This document shows positions 22,909 through 34,924 of a DNA stretch of 64,000 nt, one piece after another. The notes under the pieces are model-generated. The model saw nothing but the letters and a program-made list of their open reading frames with translations. It was not told the DNA's origin and ran no database searches. Made by a program: the position numbers and the translations under genes. The stretch is from Astrothelium macrocarpum (taxonomy: Eukaryota > Ascomycota > Dothideomycetes > Trypetheliales > Trypetheliaceae). Every line of letters starts with the position of its first letter. The stretch's first letter is position 1. The stretch covers positions 124,001-188,000 of the forward strand of contig JAGEMR010000037.1 in the NCBI GenBank assembly GCA_021030915.1, read 5' to 3'.

Positions 22909-25900
22909 ATGGCCCACGACAGAGTGAGGGAAATAATAAGTAGTGTGGAAAACGCAACAGCCGAAAACGACATCTCCAGAGCCACTTCACCAGGAGGCGA
23001 CTGGGGCGCAGCAAATGGGTCTGCAAATGGAGTGCACACTGAGGATGATGGCAGAATACGTCCGAGAACCTATCCTTATGAAAAATATCTACCCTATGCG
23101 GCAGAGTCTAGGGAGACGAAAAAGCGCAACCTGGCGGAATGTATAGAAGAACTATACATTGCTGTGGCGGCAGGCGATTTTACCGTTGGCGCGTCGCACT
23201 GGACAAAAGAGATTCGAGGCTGGATGACGCTCAAATTCGACATGACACGTTCGCAAAGGAGTACGTTAGTGAAGCTCTATTATGAGCTGGCACTAGCCCC
23301 AGGCTTAGACTTGGGTATCTCTGAGCGATTTGCAAGCATGTTCATGGCTCTTATCAAGTAAGTGCAAATGACGAGCAAAGGCTTGTGGCAGTATTGCTAA
23401 CATTGTTGAAGACGAAAGCATTATCTACGCGCTGGCAAAGACATCGTCCTCGATTGGCGGCCGCTGTACAAGGAGCTCAAGGTCTTTGTAATGCCTAACG
23501 AATCTGCGACACAAAACACCGGCATGGTTAAGCGCAATGTCCGGACACTCACAAAGATTGGTACTTTTGCGCAACTTTATTTCGACCCCAAGGAGACTCA
23601 TGCCATGCTGGAGGAGATGCTACCATATTTTAGCACTTCGTTTACTGAGGGGGCCTACATTGTAGTAGGACTCTTGAATACACTACTTCCCACTTATCCA
23701 GGTCCACCGGATGATCCAACATTACTACCGCAACACATCTTACCTACTTTATTTCACCTCTGGTCTTTGGTCAATCGATCGAGGATCTTTGATGTCCACT
23801 TCATCGACATTCTGTCTCGTTTTACTCGGGATTCGCTGCCAGCTGACCACATACCCTGGTCTGGATATGGAATTCTCACATCTGAACAGTGTGAGCTAGT
23901 ATTCACCGCTGTTTTAAGATTGCTTGATATTCCTGTCGGGCAATCAACTTCGCCATATAGCAGTACTGTGGATGTGACTGCGGGAAGTGCTATTTATCTT
24001 GAACGAGATCAGCGAAAGCATCCTACTCCACACTCCATCGCTCGCTGGATTGTCATGTCTTTATCACCTGCATGTCTGAGCGAGCCAGATTCGATATTGA
24101 CCAAGCTTGAAGGTCTTTTACAGGCCGTTGAGACTTTTTTCCACCCATCGAATTCAGGTTCATGGACCAAGACCCTCTCTCAGCTAACGTACTATTTGGC
24201 AGACTTTTTTGTCATGAGATGGAATCGCGAGCATAATGGAGAGATGGAGATTCCGCCTGAGAGGCGTTTAAATGAAGCACTCAGGAAGCGATTTGTGCTT
24301 TGTTTACGCGACGTTATGTTCATGGGCATCTTTGCGAAGAGCGGGACGGCCATGACGTTTTCGTTATCCACCCTCCAGAGTTTGGCATACCTTGAGCCGA
24401 AACTTATCCTTCCAGGTGCACTTCAACGCATATATCCGGCGATGCAAGGTCTTGTCGAGGTACATCGTACCATCTCATCAATACGATCGTTGCAAATGCT
24501 TTCCAAAACGATGGCTAGAACAAAGGGATTCAGATGTCATATCACAACGTTGTTAGGCTTAGCACTTCCGGGTATTGATGCCAACGATTTGGACAAAACA
24601 CTTAATACGTTAACGTTCATACAAGTGGTCTGCTACAATATACCCCTTCACGACCTGACAAAGGAGAACAAGAAACCTTTGGTCAATGGCACTACAAGCA
24701 CAAATGGTGAGGGAAAGATGGAGACAGAAGACAGCGAGGTCGGCGACGAAGCAGCAAGCACGGCCTATGCTGTGCAGTGGATTACAGAACAGGTCGATAG
24801 ATTTGAGAGAGAAGGCACTGGCATCGATATCGACTATGATGAAGAATTGACAGACAAGGAAGAAGAAAAAATCTTGGCTTCCTCCACGGCAGGTTTTAAC
24901 GAGTTCATCATCTCTTTTCTTGGTCGGGTCTTTACGCTTTTGGACAATCTCCCCGATGCATCCAGAGTTCGTAGCGGATCTCCTGAAGAAAATGTGGTGA
25001 ATACTCTGCCTGCGACATTTATGCCTCTTCTTGCTGCACTTTCACCGGAGCTGTACGATACGGCTCTTAATAAGATTGCAACTTTTGTTTTGAACCATGT
25101 CATTAATCAAGCCAGAGACGCGGTAGCGTTCATGTGCAATGCAGTCGTCAAGGTCAATCCCAAAAAGGCACTAGCACGACTCTTACCAGATTTGATTACG
25201 GGAATCCGAACAGAAATCGAAGACAATGGTGCTGGATCTTCCCGTACAACAGGATCTGAAGTTCTACCGCGAGACAGAGCATTAGTCTGGGATATAAGTT
25301 TGCTCAGCATGTGCGTCGTTCACGTTGGTGATGCAATACTGGATTACAAGGATCAACTCCTGGAGATTGCAAGTTACATGCAAAGGAATTGCAAAGGCAT
25401 CCCTACGGTCCACGTGTCAAACTTCATCCATCATCTTCTTTTAGATCTCACGAGTACCTTTCCGACCGATTACGCGTTATACGAAAAGCATGGACTCGAA
25501 AAGGGACTCACACCCAAGGATTGGGGCAAACAAACAGATGCAAAGTCTTTGAACATTCAATGGCATGTTCCTTCACAAGATGAACTCACATTCGCATATG
25601 AGCTCTTCGAATGCCAGACGACAGCTGCCACCGATGCTCTAATAGCTTTAACCGGTGATGACCCACCAATCAAGCGCGATGGTACAGGAAAGGATTGGTC
25701 AGATGAGGTCTCCAGAAATTTGACATTACTCAAACTTGTGGTTTCTGGCATGTGCGCCATGTTTGATATTCGACACCCAAGCATTTCGCCAAAGTCAGGC
25801 TCTAAATCCAAGGATTCTGAGCTTGAGAATGGCAATGACGAGGACGGACTTTACGAAGAGCATTTGTGGCATACTTATAGCTGCAACGCGGGCTATCCTC

Positions 25901-28900
25901 TTCGATATCAAGAATCAAAAGAAAACTTTGATCGATATGAGCAAATACACAAGTTACGCACCGATGTTGGCTGGGTATTTCATCGAGTCCATCAGTTCTT
26001 GACAGAGAAACAAGAAGATGACGTACAATGCTTCAGTGCATTATACAATGCTTGCAAGGCATGGTTCACCGATATTGTTATAGAGCGGACGGCACACGTC
26101 TTGGACCGAGTCCACCGCCTGCTTAAAACCGATGCACAAAACTTCAAGTTTAGTGGAGCAAGAAAGGAATTTCCACGACCACTTCTTGTTCGTCGAGCTG
26201 GAGTATATCACCTACAACGACTTCGATACAATTCATCACCCCGCAACGCTACTGAATTGGACAAAAAGCTGTTACTAGACCTCGCCCAATCCTCCATGTC
26301 AGTCTACACAGAAGTTCGACGCACCGCACAAAGCGCGAGCGAATCGACAGTGAAAAACATCATTGGAAGTAAAAAGTTCATTATTCCCCATCTACTTCGA
26401 GCATTCGAGGTGGCAGTCAAAGAGTCAGATTTTCCTCGTATAAAAGCTGCTTTGTTTTCTCTGCTCTTTGGAAGTCTAGCAAAAGCAATCTCTCGAAACT
26501 GGAAATTTGCGCCATCACTCATCAAAACTTTCATTGAGGTTACCGGGGCTGACAAACCATCGATTCAAAAGCTTGTACAAAACGCCACGTTTCAGATTGT
26601 AGATATGAGCAGGCCGGTGGAACGAATGGTCATACTCGATCGAAAAGTTGTTGACGAGCTTTTACCATTCTTTGTCAATCTTGATGGCCGGTCGCAGGAC
26701 ACGTGGGAAGAAATGGCAGAGAAGGTCATTGATTTTAGAAGAGAAAAGGTCCAAAAGAGGCGAAAGTTAGCCGAGACAAAGAAGGCGGAATTGGCAATGG
26801 ACCTGCTGGAAGTAACTCGGAACTCGCATTGGAAGAAAGCTGCACGGACGGCCGGGATTGCCATCACACTTGATGTTCGTTTCGACCATATATCTTCCAA
26901 AGGTATGCTCGATCTTGTTACGATGGGTACAATTGATCCACATCCCAATCTGCGTGCACTTTACGCCAACTCATTGGCCGCAACTTTTGCGGTGATCCAA
27001 AGCAGAGCTTGTGTGCAACATGATTACAAGAACTACCTACTTGACAAAGACCACTCCCCAGACAGGATTCAGATCTCGGCGGACCGACATAACCCTAATT
27101 GGACCAGGAATTTTTTGAACAGCTTCGCACAACCCGAAGCTCAGTATTATGTAGATCATGATTATCCTGGATGGCTTGTTTGGGGCAAGACTTTTACAGC
27201 CTATGAAACAAATTCAGCTCCGCTTGAATACGATGATGTTGAAATGGATGTGCGGAAGCACATTGGCAACATGATGAATCGGCATTGGTTTTCGACCTAT
27301 TTCGGATTCATGAAGCAGGAACCACGAGATCAAGGTTCGGACAGATTCAGAATCACCAGCACAGTGATTTTATCGTATGCGTTTGACCTTGTGTTCGAGA
27401 GCCTGAGTAACGCCAATTGGGAAGATATCAAAGATCTCGCTCGAGCAGTGTATGGCGACGGCAGTGACAAGCATCAGCATCGAGCCACGGCCGAGATCAT
27501 GGCAGCTCTTCTATCTGTTGCAACGGATCTCAAGGTGGAGCAGCGAACGATGGTCTGGGAATTTGTGTTTGACATTGTCCACTCCGTATTCCAAGACGGC
27601 CTGACTCCTGAGAATGAGCCTTACTGGAGTTCTTTCGTACACGTTGTTTTCAGCGGGAGAGATCCTCGACGAAATTGGCCTCTTCTGGACTGGCTCGCCG
27701 GTTTCAGACTGGACATGAACTCAAATGCAGCTTTCAAAGAAAGTTCTAAGATTCACCTCCTTCAAGTCTGTGTGCTCACAATTGGATGGCATTTCCAGCT
27801 GGACAAGCCAGTGACAGAAAACTTTCTGCAGCATCTTGACCATCCATACAAAGGTGTCCGGGAAGCAATGGGAACGACGCTAGCCACCATGAATCGGACT
27901 AGACACCATGAATCTTTCCCAGACGTTCCAACTTTGGTTCAAGCACAGAAGAAATCATCCTCAATCGGGATCAGGCCTTACCAACCTTCAGAAGAATTCT
28001 CCACTCGCATCAGAGAAGTCTTTGACCGATTAGAAGTATGGCGACAAGCACGCCCACCCGGCCAACAAACCCCCTCATCCTATACGTCCGGCAGCAAAAC
28101 CGTTCTCCTCTGGCTCGACACCATCCTCGCCTCACACGAATGCACGCAACTCGTCCAATTCTTCCCCGACGTCTTCATGGAACAACTCCTCCACATGATG
28201 GACATCAAAGAAGACCCCGAGCTCCAATCGCTCGCATACCACGTCTTCCGCCACCTGCCCAACATCCCGCACCGCGCGGGCGAAGACGAGCCGTTCGTCA
28301 ACGCGCTCATCCGCATCGGCCGCACCTCCACCTCGTGGCACCAGCGCCTCCGCATCCTCATCAACATCCAAGTCGTCTACTTCCGCCGCCTCTTCCTCAT
28401 GTCACGCGCCCAGCAGCACGCCCTCTTCGACTGCGTCTCCGGCATGCTACACGACGTGCAGCTCGAGGTGCGCCTCGGTGCCTCCGCCACCCTCTCCGGC
28501 ATGATCCGCTGCTCGCCCCACGTCTTCCGCGACGCCGTCGTGCGCGACCTCAACACGCAGTTTGCGGACTTGCTCGCCAAGAACCCGCTCCCGAAGCGCA
28601 GGCCCGGTGCTGCCACTGCGGCGGCGGTCGCTGCCGGAACGAACGCGGTTGGTGGTGGTGGGAGCAGCAGCACGCCGACGCCCGAGCAGAATCGGCTCAT
28701 CTTGACGCGCCATGCCGCCGTGCTGGGGCTGGGTAGTTTGATTGCCGCGTTTCCGTATACGAGCCCGCCGCCGGCGTGGCTGCCGGGCGTGCTGGCGACG
28801 CTGGCGAGTAAGGCGTCGGCGGATCCGGGGATGGTGGGGAAGAGTGTGAAGACGATCTTGTCGGATTTCAAGAAGACGAGGCAGGATACGTGGCATGTGG

Positions 28901-29042
28901 ATGTCAAGGTGAGTTTGGTCGATTTCAGTGATATACTTTTGCGTGGGGAAATGGAGATTTGCTGACGTGTTATGTATAGGCATTCGAACCCGAACAGTTG
29001 GAGAATCTGGAGGGAGTGTTGTGGAAGAGCTACTTTGCTTAA
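22909..29042 (+). CDS. BLM10: proteasome activator Blm10/PA200 (2002 aa)
   Basis: Three exons: 22909-23357, 23412-28908 and 28980-29042. The opening contains RPRTYPYEKYLPYAAESRETKKRNL, typical of the family, followed by HEAT-repeat solenoid sequence throughout. Length matches yeast Blm10 and human PA200. The family caps the 20S proteasome in nucleus and cytosol and opens its gate through a C-terminal HbYX-type motif. Here the tiny last exon supplies the tail and ends S-Y-F-A, so the penultimate position is Phe rather than Tyr. Without the last intron the frame would give a false end. From about 28030 the codons switch abruptly to C-ending and then, from about 28560, to G-ending, unlike the first 5 kb. 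Acidic linkers lie at about residues 430-470. Confidence 0.95.
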
Positions 29043-29947
29043 TTTTTTATACGGCTTAATTTCATTCTTTGTTAAGTTGTTATCTGGCGGCTTTCCTGTA
29101 GTCCTTTCTTGCACTCTATAGGCATTCACTCATTTGTAAAGGTTGGATGTAGGTACACTGATTCGTCCCATGACTTGCATCTTCGATCAAGAGGGACTTG
29201 TATACGACGATTGGATTGCAAGAGCGGCGTACGGTGGTCATGGCTGTACTAGACTGAGAAGGGGACACAACAGCATGGCTGGCGTTGCTTATTGGTAGCA
29301 TTAGATACCAGGAGTTTTTAGACTGCAATACAAACGGGTATGGGTTCTGTAACTATGTTCGGGTAATTGAAGAAAGAGCTTTGGCTTCTCAGTATCTGAT
29401 TAGGGTGCTTATGTAGACATCGAACTCGAGTACTGGTTTGAGGGAAAGCTCGGTGACCCCCGGCTATTGCTTTGCCTTTGGTGAGAATAGACGATTAACC
29501 AAGCCATTGCTTCAGTAAGATAAATAGGATTTGCTCGGAAGCTTTTCCAAGCAGGTAGCTACCTAGTATTGAAGGAGTACATACTGACGCAATGGATGCG
29601 TCCATGCGCTAAAGTTTGAATTAATCCAATTGTCAAGCCGTACCTTTGCCACTAGCTGACCTACAGAAACCAAAAATCTCTCATTGACCTCCTCTGAGAG
29701 ATTGTACTAACGAGTAGCAAAACCGAGGAACCAGGCCAAGGTGATGTTGCTCAGAGAGTGAAGCCAGAGCTTGAGATTGTTCCAGAGCACCCTGGTCGCA
29801 GGAGGAAGCTAGACCGCCCAAAAAAACCTAGGACCTCTCTTCCCGACTCGGCCTCCCATTTCTCCATTCCATCAAAGCTACGAATTAGCTATCCCACACC
29901 CACTACAACCACATCTACTCTCCTCAACAGCTCCATTGCCATACACA
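29043..29947. other. intergenic region
   Basis: BLM10 3' flank and QCR6 promoter. Minus-strand frames here and into BLM10 (up to 250 codons) are shadows of the GC-rich coding end. The last 130 bases before QCR6 are C-rich. No other gene, tRNA or repeat found. Confidence 0.55.
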
Positions 29948-30751
29948 ATGGGGCTGTCCGACTTCTTCGTGGACCTCTACTCGTCGCTGACGGTGCAGCC
30001 CGTCCATGCCGAGGAGCCCGCGTCGTCCTCTGAAGGTGAGCTGAACGTCGGTTCCACGTCGACGACCGAGTACGGTGACAAGAACACCGCGCAGCAGCGC
30101 GGCCAGACCAGTGTCCGCGGAGGCGCCAGCACACAAGGTTCGCCTGTCGCTGGCACAAACGAGGAGTCGCCGTCCGAGAGAGAAGCTAACCTACGGGATC
30201 TCAAAACAGGCGGGGACAGCGATGAGCCAGGCCACAAACCGGGATCCGGCGGCGAAGGATCAGGACAGGTCGGACCGGTAACGGGAGGGAAGGGTGGTGA
30301 TGATGATGCTGAGGGTGAGGGGGGAGATGAGGAGAAGGGTGAAGAAGAGGAAGGGGGTGATGCGGATGAGGGGGAGGAGGAAGAGGAAGAGGAAGAGGAG
30401 CCTGAAGATATCATGCCGAAGCTTCAAGAAGGTATGTGTGCTTAATACTCCAACGAGATGATGGTGTCTTGGTCTGGGAATTGTTGGTGTTTACGGATGC
30501 TAATTGACTACAGACTGTGAACGTACAAAGGAGTGCGCACCATTGAAGCACCACTACGACGAATGTGCAGAACGAGTGACGCAGCAACATGAGGAACATG
30601 GCAAGGCAAAAGAAGATTGTGTTGAAGAGTGTAAGTCATCTCTCCAGCTTCTGTAGTTAGCTTGGGCTAGAAGCTAACGCTCCAAGTCTTCCATCTGGCC
30701 CACTGCGCATCTCAATGCGCCGCACCCAAACTTTTCAGACAGCTCAAGTAA
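29948..30751 (+). CDS. QCR6: ubiquinol-cytochrome c reductase hinge protein, complex III subunit 6 (163 aa)
   Basis: Likely four exons: 29948-30035, 30210-30431, 30514-30630 and 30687-30751. The start MGLSDFFVDLYSSLTVQ is typical. A long acidic Glu/Asp/Gly stretch ends in EEPEDIMPKLQE, and the C-terminal helical hairpin has paired cysteines (CERTKEC, HYDEC, EDCVEEFFHLAHC, SQC) that form disulfides in relatives. It sits on the intermembrane-space side of complex III near cytochrome c1. The first intron (174 nt, GTGAGC, branch GCTAAC, AACAG) is exactly 58 codons with no stop, so retention would add 58 residues; I prefer the spliced form because its length is nearer the family. The acidic region is longer than in most relatives. 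Confidence 0.88.
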
Positions 30752-31265
30752 AAGCGGCCTGGCGGGTTGCAGTGTAGCATTCCATCCAATTGGGCTCGTG
30801 TCAAGTGCAATCGTGGTTCTCGACATGCCGTCCATCTGTACAGTTCCTCTCAAAATACTACTAGCATGTCAAGCCTGTACTTTTCGTCTCTGTTCTGCAG
30901 CCAAATAGAGGCTGCACATGTAGTCTAGTATCAAAACATGCATACAAGTTTAGAATCACAGCATTGCCGGGCTCAATTGGCTTTCCAAGTGTCGGACGCG
31001 GGTTGGGCACACACTCGTCCAATGCGAGCGCTCGGACTGGGATGGGATGGGATGGGCGGGATGAAACACAGCGGCTATCTGCACGCCACGCCCAATCACC
31101 GTCCCTTCTCCAACTCGTCACCCAGCTACCCGAACTACTACGCCTACCCAGTGCTATATATCACAATGTGCCCCTCTCACGGCATGCGTTTTCTCTTTCC
31201 AACGCCTGCTGTGTCCTCCGAGTGTGCCCGTCACCACGGACCATTCCATCGTCCAATTCTTGAAA
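30752..31265. other. intergenic region
   Basis: A GATGGGATGGGATGGGCGGGATG run at about 31039-31062 is a short G-rich repeat. The rest looks like a promoter with a C/T-rich leader (31080-31260). The frame of the next gene is open upstream to 31224, but the first ATG is at 31266. Confidence 0.55.
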
Positions 31266-32789
31266 ATGTTCAGGGTCGAGAAAGCATCACTCGTAACGAC
31301 TGTGCTTCTCTTTGCTCTGTCGAACTCTGTCGGCGCTTCGCCAGGCCTTGACTACGGTCCAGCGCCTCCTCCAGCTGAGGGACCTCCATTGTCTGCGCAT
31401 GCCTCGCGCAACAAAAATCTGCTACCGGCTCAGATCTGTGGTATTGTGGGAGCATACCTTTTCACCATCGCATTCCTGGGATCTGCCCTGCTCACCTTTG
31501 GACGACGACTTCGACGTGCTGCTGAATCTTCTCGAGGAACGCTCGCTGTAGAAATGGTCAAATCTAATAATAGAGGCATTGACATCTCGCCCATTTCCCC
31601 GACTTCGACTAAACGATCCTGGGCATGGACAAGCCCCAAGAAATTCACCTTTCGAAAGAATGAGCCAAGTGGGACAAGCAGTACTTTGGGAAGCCCAGGC
31701 GTGGACAGTGTCGCCTCATTTGATCAAAATGTCATAGAACAAGATGTTCAATCCCGTCAGCAAGAGATGGAAAGACTCTACGCCGCTGTTATGGAGCACG
31801 ATGCCAAGAAAGCATCCAGCGTACAAATCAATGAGGAGCCACTGGACCTGCCTCCACCGAACCGATCAAAACAACCCCTCCATGTCATCACCAACCCTAC
31901 TGTGGCAAGGCTCTCTGGTCAGCCTCAACTAAGCCCAGCCAGCGCCCACAGCCCTCGCAGTCCCATCCGCGCCATCTACCCACCTGACAGCCCTCTCCCC
32001 GAAGGTCCAGTCAGCCCATCAAGTCCCATCCGCGCAGGCCAACACCAACCACCCACGCCCATCAGCCCCAACACGCGCACCGGCTACCCAGCCAACGTCC
32101 GACAAAGCCGCACCTCCTCGCTCGGCTCCTCCAGCAGCAAGCGCAGCCGCGCCCTCCGCAACCTGCGCATCTCCGCCCCGATCCCCAAAGCCGACGGCGA
32201 AGACGACGAACGCACCCCGCTCACCCCGCGCCACTACGACCCGGGCCCTCCGCCGCCCACCCCGCCCACCGCAACCACCCCAGGCACCGCAACAACCACC
32301 CGCACCGACCTCGACTACGAAGGCCTCGACAAGCCGCAACCCCTCCCACGCCCGGCGCCCCAGCGCGCCCCCTCCCACCCTTACAACCTCACCACCACCA
32401 CCGAGCCAAGCCACGCGCCCCAACAACAATCCTCCTCCAACAAGTCCCTCGGCTCGCTCCCCTTCCGCTCGCTCCCCTCGGACCCGTCGCTGCCGCCGAC
32501 CTCGCCCACCACGCCCGCGCTCAAGACGACGTTTGTGACGCGCGGTCCCGATCCGATTGCGCGGGGCGCTAAGCGTACGGGAGGAGCTGGTGGGCCGGGA
32601 GGGATGATCAGTGCGGGCCTGCCGACGCCGTATAGTGCGTATATGCCGTTTACGCCGGTGACGCCGGTGACGCCGCGGTTGGTGGGGAGGAGGGAACGGA
32701 AGGAGCGCAAGAAGGAGGAGGGGAGACGGGTGGTGACGAGGGAGGATGAGGTTGTGGAGGAGGGGGAGATGTGGGGGAGTGGGTATTAG
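31266..32789 (+). CDS. single-pass membrane protein with Ser/Pro-rich cytoplasmic tail (507 aa)
   Basis: Single exon. ATG 31266 begins a signal-peptide-like segment (SLVTTVLLFALSNSVGAS, about residues 7-24), followed by a short Pro-rich stretch and one transmembrane helix at about 58-80 (CGIVGAYLFTIAFLGSALL), with a basic RRLRR stop-transfer just after. The remaining 420 residues are low-complexity, rich in Ser, Pro and Thr with several SPxSP and TPTS motifs, ending in basic and acidic clusters. This layout fits fungal membrane proteins of unknown function. I do not recognise a catalytic domain. The 3' half lies in a C-rich then G-rich DNA stretch, which biases the amino acids toward Pro/Thr and then Gly/Glu/Arg. 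Confidence 0.75.
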   Translation: MFRVEKASLVTTVLLFALSNSVGASPGLDYGPAPPPAEGPPLSAHASRNKNLLPAQICGIVGAYLFTIAFLGSALLTFGRRLRRAAESSRGTLAVEMVKSNNRGIDISPISPTSTKRSWAWTSPKKFTFRKNEPSGTSSTLGSPGVDSVASFDQNVIEQDVQSRQQEMERLYAAVMEHDAKKASSVQINEEPLDLPPPNRSKQPLHVITNPTVARLSGQPQLSPASAHSPRSPIRAIYPPDSPLPEGPVSPSSPIRAGQHQPPTPISPNTRTGYPANVRQSRTSSLGSSSSKRSRALRNLRISAPIPKADGEDDERTPLTPRHYDPGPPPPTPPTATTPGTATTTRTDLDYEGLDKPQPLPRPAPQRAPSHPYNLTTTTEPSHAPQQQSSSNKSLGSLPFRSLPSDPSLPPTSPTTPALKTTFVTRGPDPIARGAKRTGGAGGPGGMISAGLPTPYSAYMPFTPVTPVTPRLVGRRERKERKKEEGRRVVTREDEVVEEGEMWGSGY

Positions 32790-33087
32790 GGGGGTTGGGA
32801 GAGGTGTGGTGTTTGGGGTTCGAATTGGGTGTTGGATGGTTGAATGTCTGACATGGTAACTACGAGATGAAACTTGGGGGTTCTGGCGGACTTTGGACGG
32901 CGTTGTTGAGATGGAGATTGTGTGACATTATATCCATATATCTTTTTTGGTTCTGGAGACAACCTGTCAATTTACTATTATACACTGCACCATTTTTTCC
33001 ACCTTCCGTGGCTCTTCTCTCATGGACTAGAACCTAGCGTCCTGCCATTCTCAGCTCTGCTCCACCATGTACTAATGAATTTGGTAC

Positions 33088-33958
33088 CTACTTGAAGCGC
33101 TTTTCCGCCGCCTTCCAGTTGACAACGTCCCAGATGGCCTTGAAATACTCTGCCTTTCGGTTCTCGTATTGAAGACTGCCACATGTAAGCGGATGAAAAA
33201 TGGACTGAAGATTGGCAAACTTACTAGTACGCATGTTCCCAAGCATCAATGCCCAGGATTGGTTGGAATTGGCCTACGACAGGATCTTGGTTCTATCATA
33301 ATATGCATGATCAGCGTCCAAAATTTGTCAAAAATCTCTTAGAAACGCATCACACTCACTGCATAAGTCTTGATCCCCACACTCCCTGTCTGCACATCTT
33401 GCACCAACCACGCCCACCCACTGCCCTGGATTCCCGCCAACGCCGCGTTGAATTTCTCTTTCAACCCCTCCAAGCTCCCATAGCTCGCATCAATCGCCCT
33501 CGCCAACTCTCCGCTTGGTGGCTCGCCCCCACCCTGGCTCTTTGGTGCCAGATTCTCCCAGAACAGGGTGTGATTGACATGACCGCCGCCGTGGAAATTA
33601 ATCAGCGGCAGTAAAGCAATTTGGGAAGGGATATCTTGGGAGGCTTGTGAGGACTGGAGTTGCTCGGAAAAGGTGTTGAGTGAGTTCACATAGGTGGCGT
33701 GGTGTTTGCTGTGGTGGAGCTCCATGATCTTGCCGGAGACGGAGGGCTCGAGGGCACCATAGTCATCTGGTATGTATTAGAGGGGGATTTTGAGTATGAG
33801 AATAGGAAAAGGGAGGACAATGTACATGGCAGGTCAGGGAGAGTAGCTTTGCCTCTCGTGAAGCTCGTGCCTGCGAGTCTGGCTGGGCGTAAAGCCGTGG
33901 ATGGCACAGAACGTAATGCGGAGCGAAGGCCTGTGTTTCGGAGAAGTGTTAATGACAT
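33088..33958 (-). CDS. SOD2: mitochondrial manganese superoxide dismutase (231 aa)
   Basis: Four exons on the minus strand: 33958-33826, 33766-33360, 33292-33225 and 33175-33088; introns 59, 67 and 49 nt. An Arg/Ser-rich mitochondrial presequence (about 1-37) precedes LPDLPYDYGALEPSVSG. Metal ligands by alignment with human SOD2 are H62 (LHHSKHH), H110 (GGGHVNH), D196 and H200 (DAWEHAYY). The active-site Gln of NQDPV (Q182) marks the Mn type rather than Fe. The enzyme converts superoxide to hydrogen peroxide in the matrix. Exons lost to simple frame reading are the short third and fourth (AYYLQYENRKAEYFKAIW). The downstream gene HUL5 starts divergently about 970 bases away. Confidence 0.95.
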
Positions 33959-34924
33959 GATTACAATCAATTGCGTGGAGTGGTTGAGGAAAACAGATAT
34001 GAGAAATTCTCAGAGGGTAGAAGATGAAAGCTCCCCGTCTACATAAGTAAACATGACGTCAAATGCCGCAATCAAATAGGGCAACTCCGACCCTAAGCAT
34101 CACTAATGTCATCTTTTGCTCATCGTACAGAAACGAAGCTCACGATGTAGCTGCTGAGGCGAGCACAGTGCACAATCTCGAACTGCCAAAGAATTAAGAT
34201 TGTTTATTTACAAGCTTGTGTAATGTGATGAGTTCCTAAATGAGCAAAGAATTGATGGCAGAGATAAGCTTTGGATCTTTAGTATCGTCATCTAGCATAG
34301 AGAGAGCAATAAGACAATATGAGTGGATGAACTCCTCAACGGAGATTCAAAATATGCTTGTTTGAGAGCAGTGTATCATGGAAGAGTCTGAAGATACTTC
34401 ATCAAGCAACGAGAAATTGAGGCATGTGACAACGCGCAACGCTGTGCTACTCGCAACTCTATGCACGAGTTGTTTCTATATTTCCGCACTCGGATCAGCT
34501 TACCCAAATCTCAACCACCCATCGCATTACGCATCTGCCCGGTGCAACGCTAACTGCTGCTGACCGTCCCGTTATCCAACGTTGTCTTGGCATTCCGCCT
34601 CATCTGCAGCCTCGAGTTTCTTGACTAGAAGGACCGCGAAACTTCCATGAGATAGCCCCCAACTTTTTCCGTCTATCATCACATTTTTTTTGCTTCGATT
34701 GCTTACATTATTGTCGAAACGCTAGCAGTTCCAAAAGCCTTTCCATCAAAGCTCCACCGCAGCTTCCTCGTTTCCATCGCGTCAACGGAGATCCCTTTAA
34801 CCGATAGAGATTCTACTGTCCACCATCTCGAACTAAGACCCTAATCAAGCAAAATCTCTGGGAGGCGAAGCACTCCTAATACTACCCCGGAATATGCTGT
34901 GTATAACATAATAGAAAGGAAGAG
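33959..34924. other. divergent promoter region SOD2 / HUL5
   Basis: No gene found. A 61-codon frame at 34378-34563 has no support. AT-rich stretches alternate with C/T-rich sequence near 34560-34700 and a T-run at about 34683. Confidence 0.55.

Noticed and set aside
28038..29129. Frames of 178-250 codons on both strands over the BLM10 3' end
   Set aside because: Shadows of the real Blm10 frame in a stretch with extreme C- then G-ending codons; composition is repetitive Pro/Arg/His.
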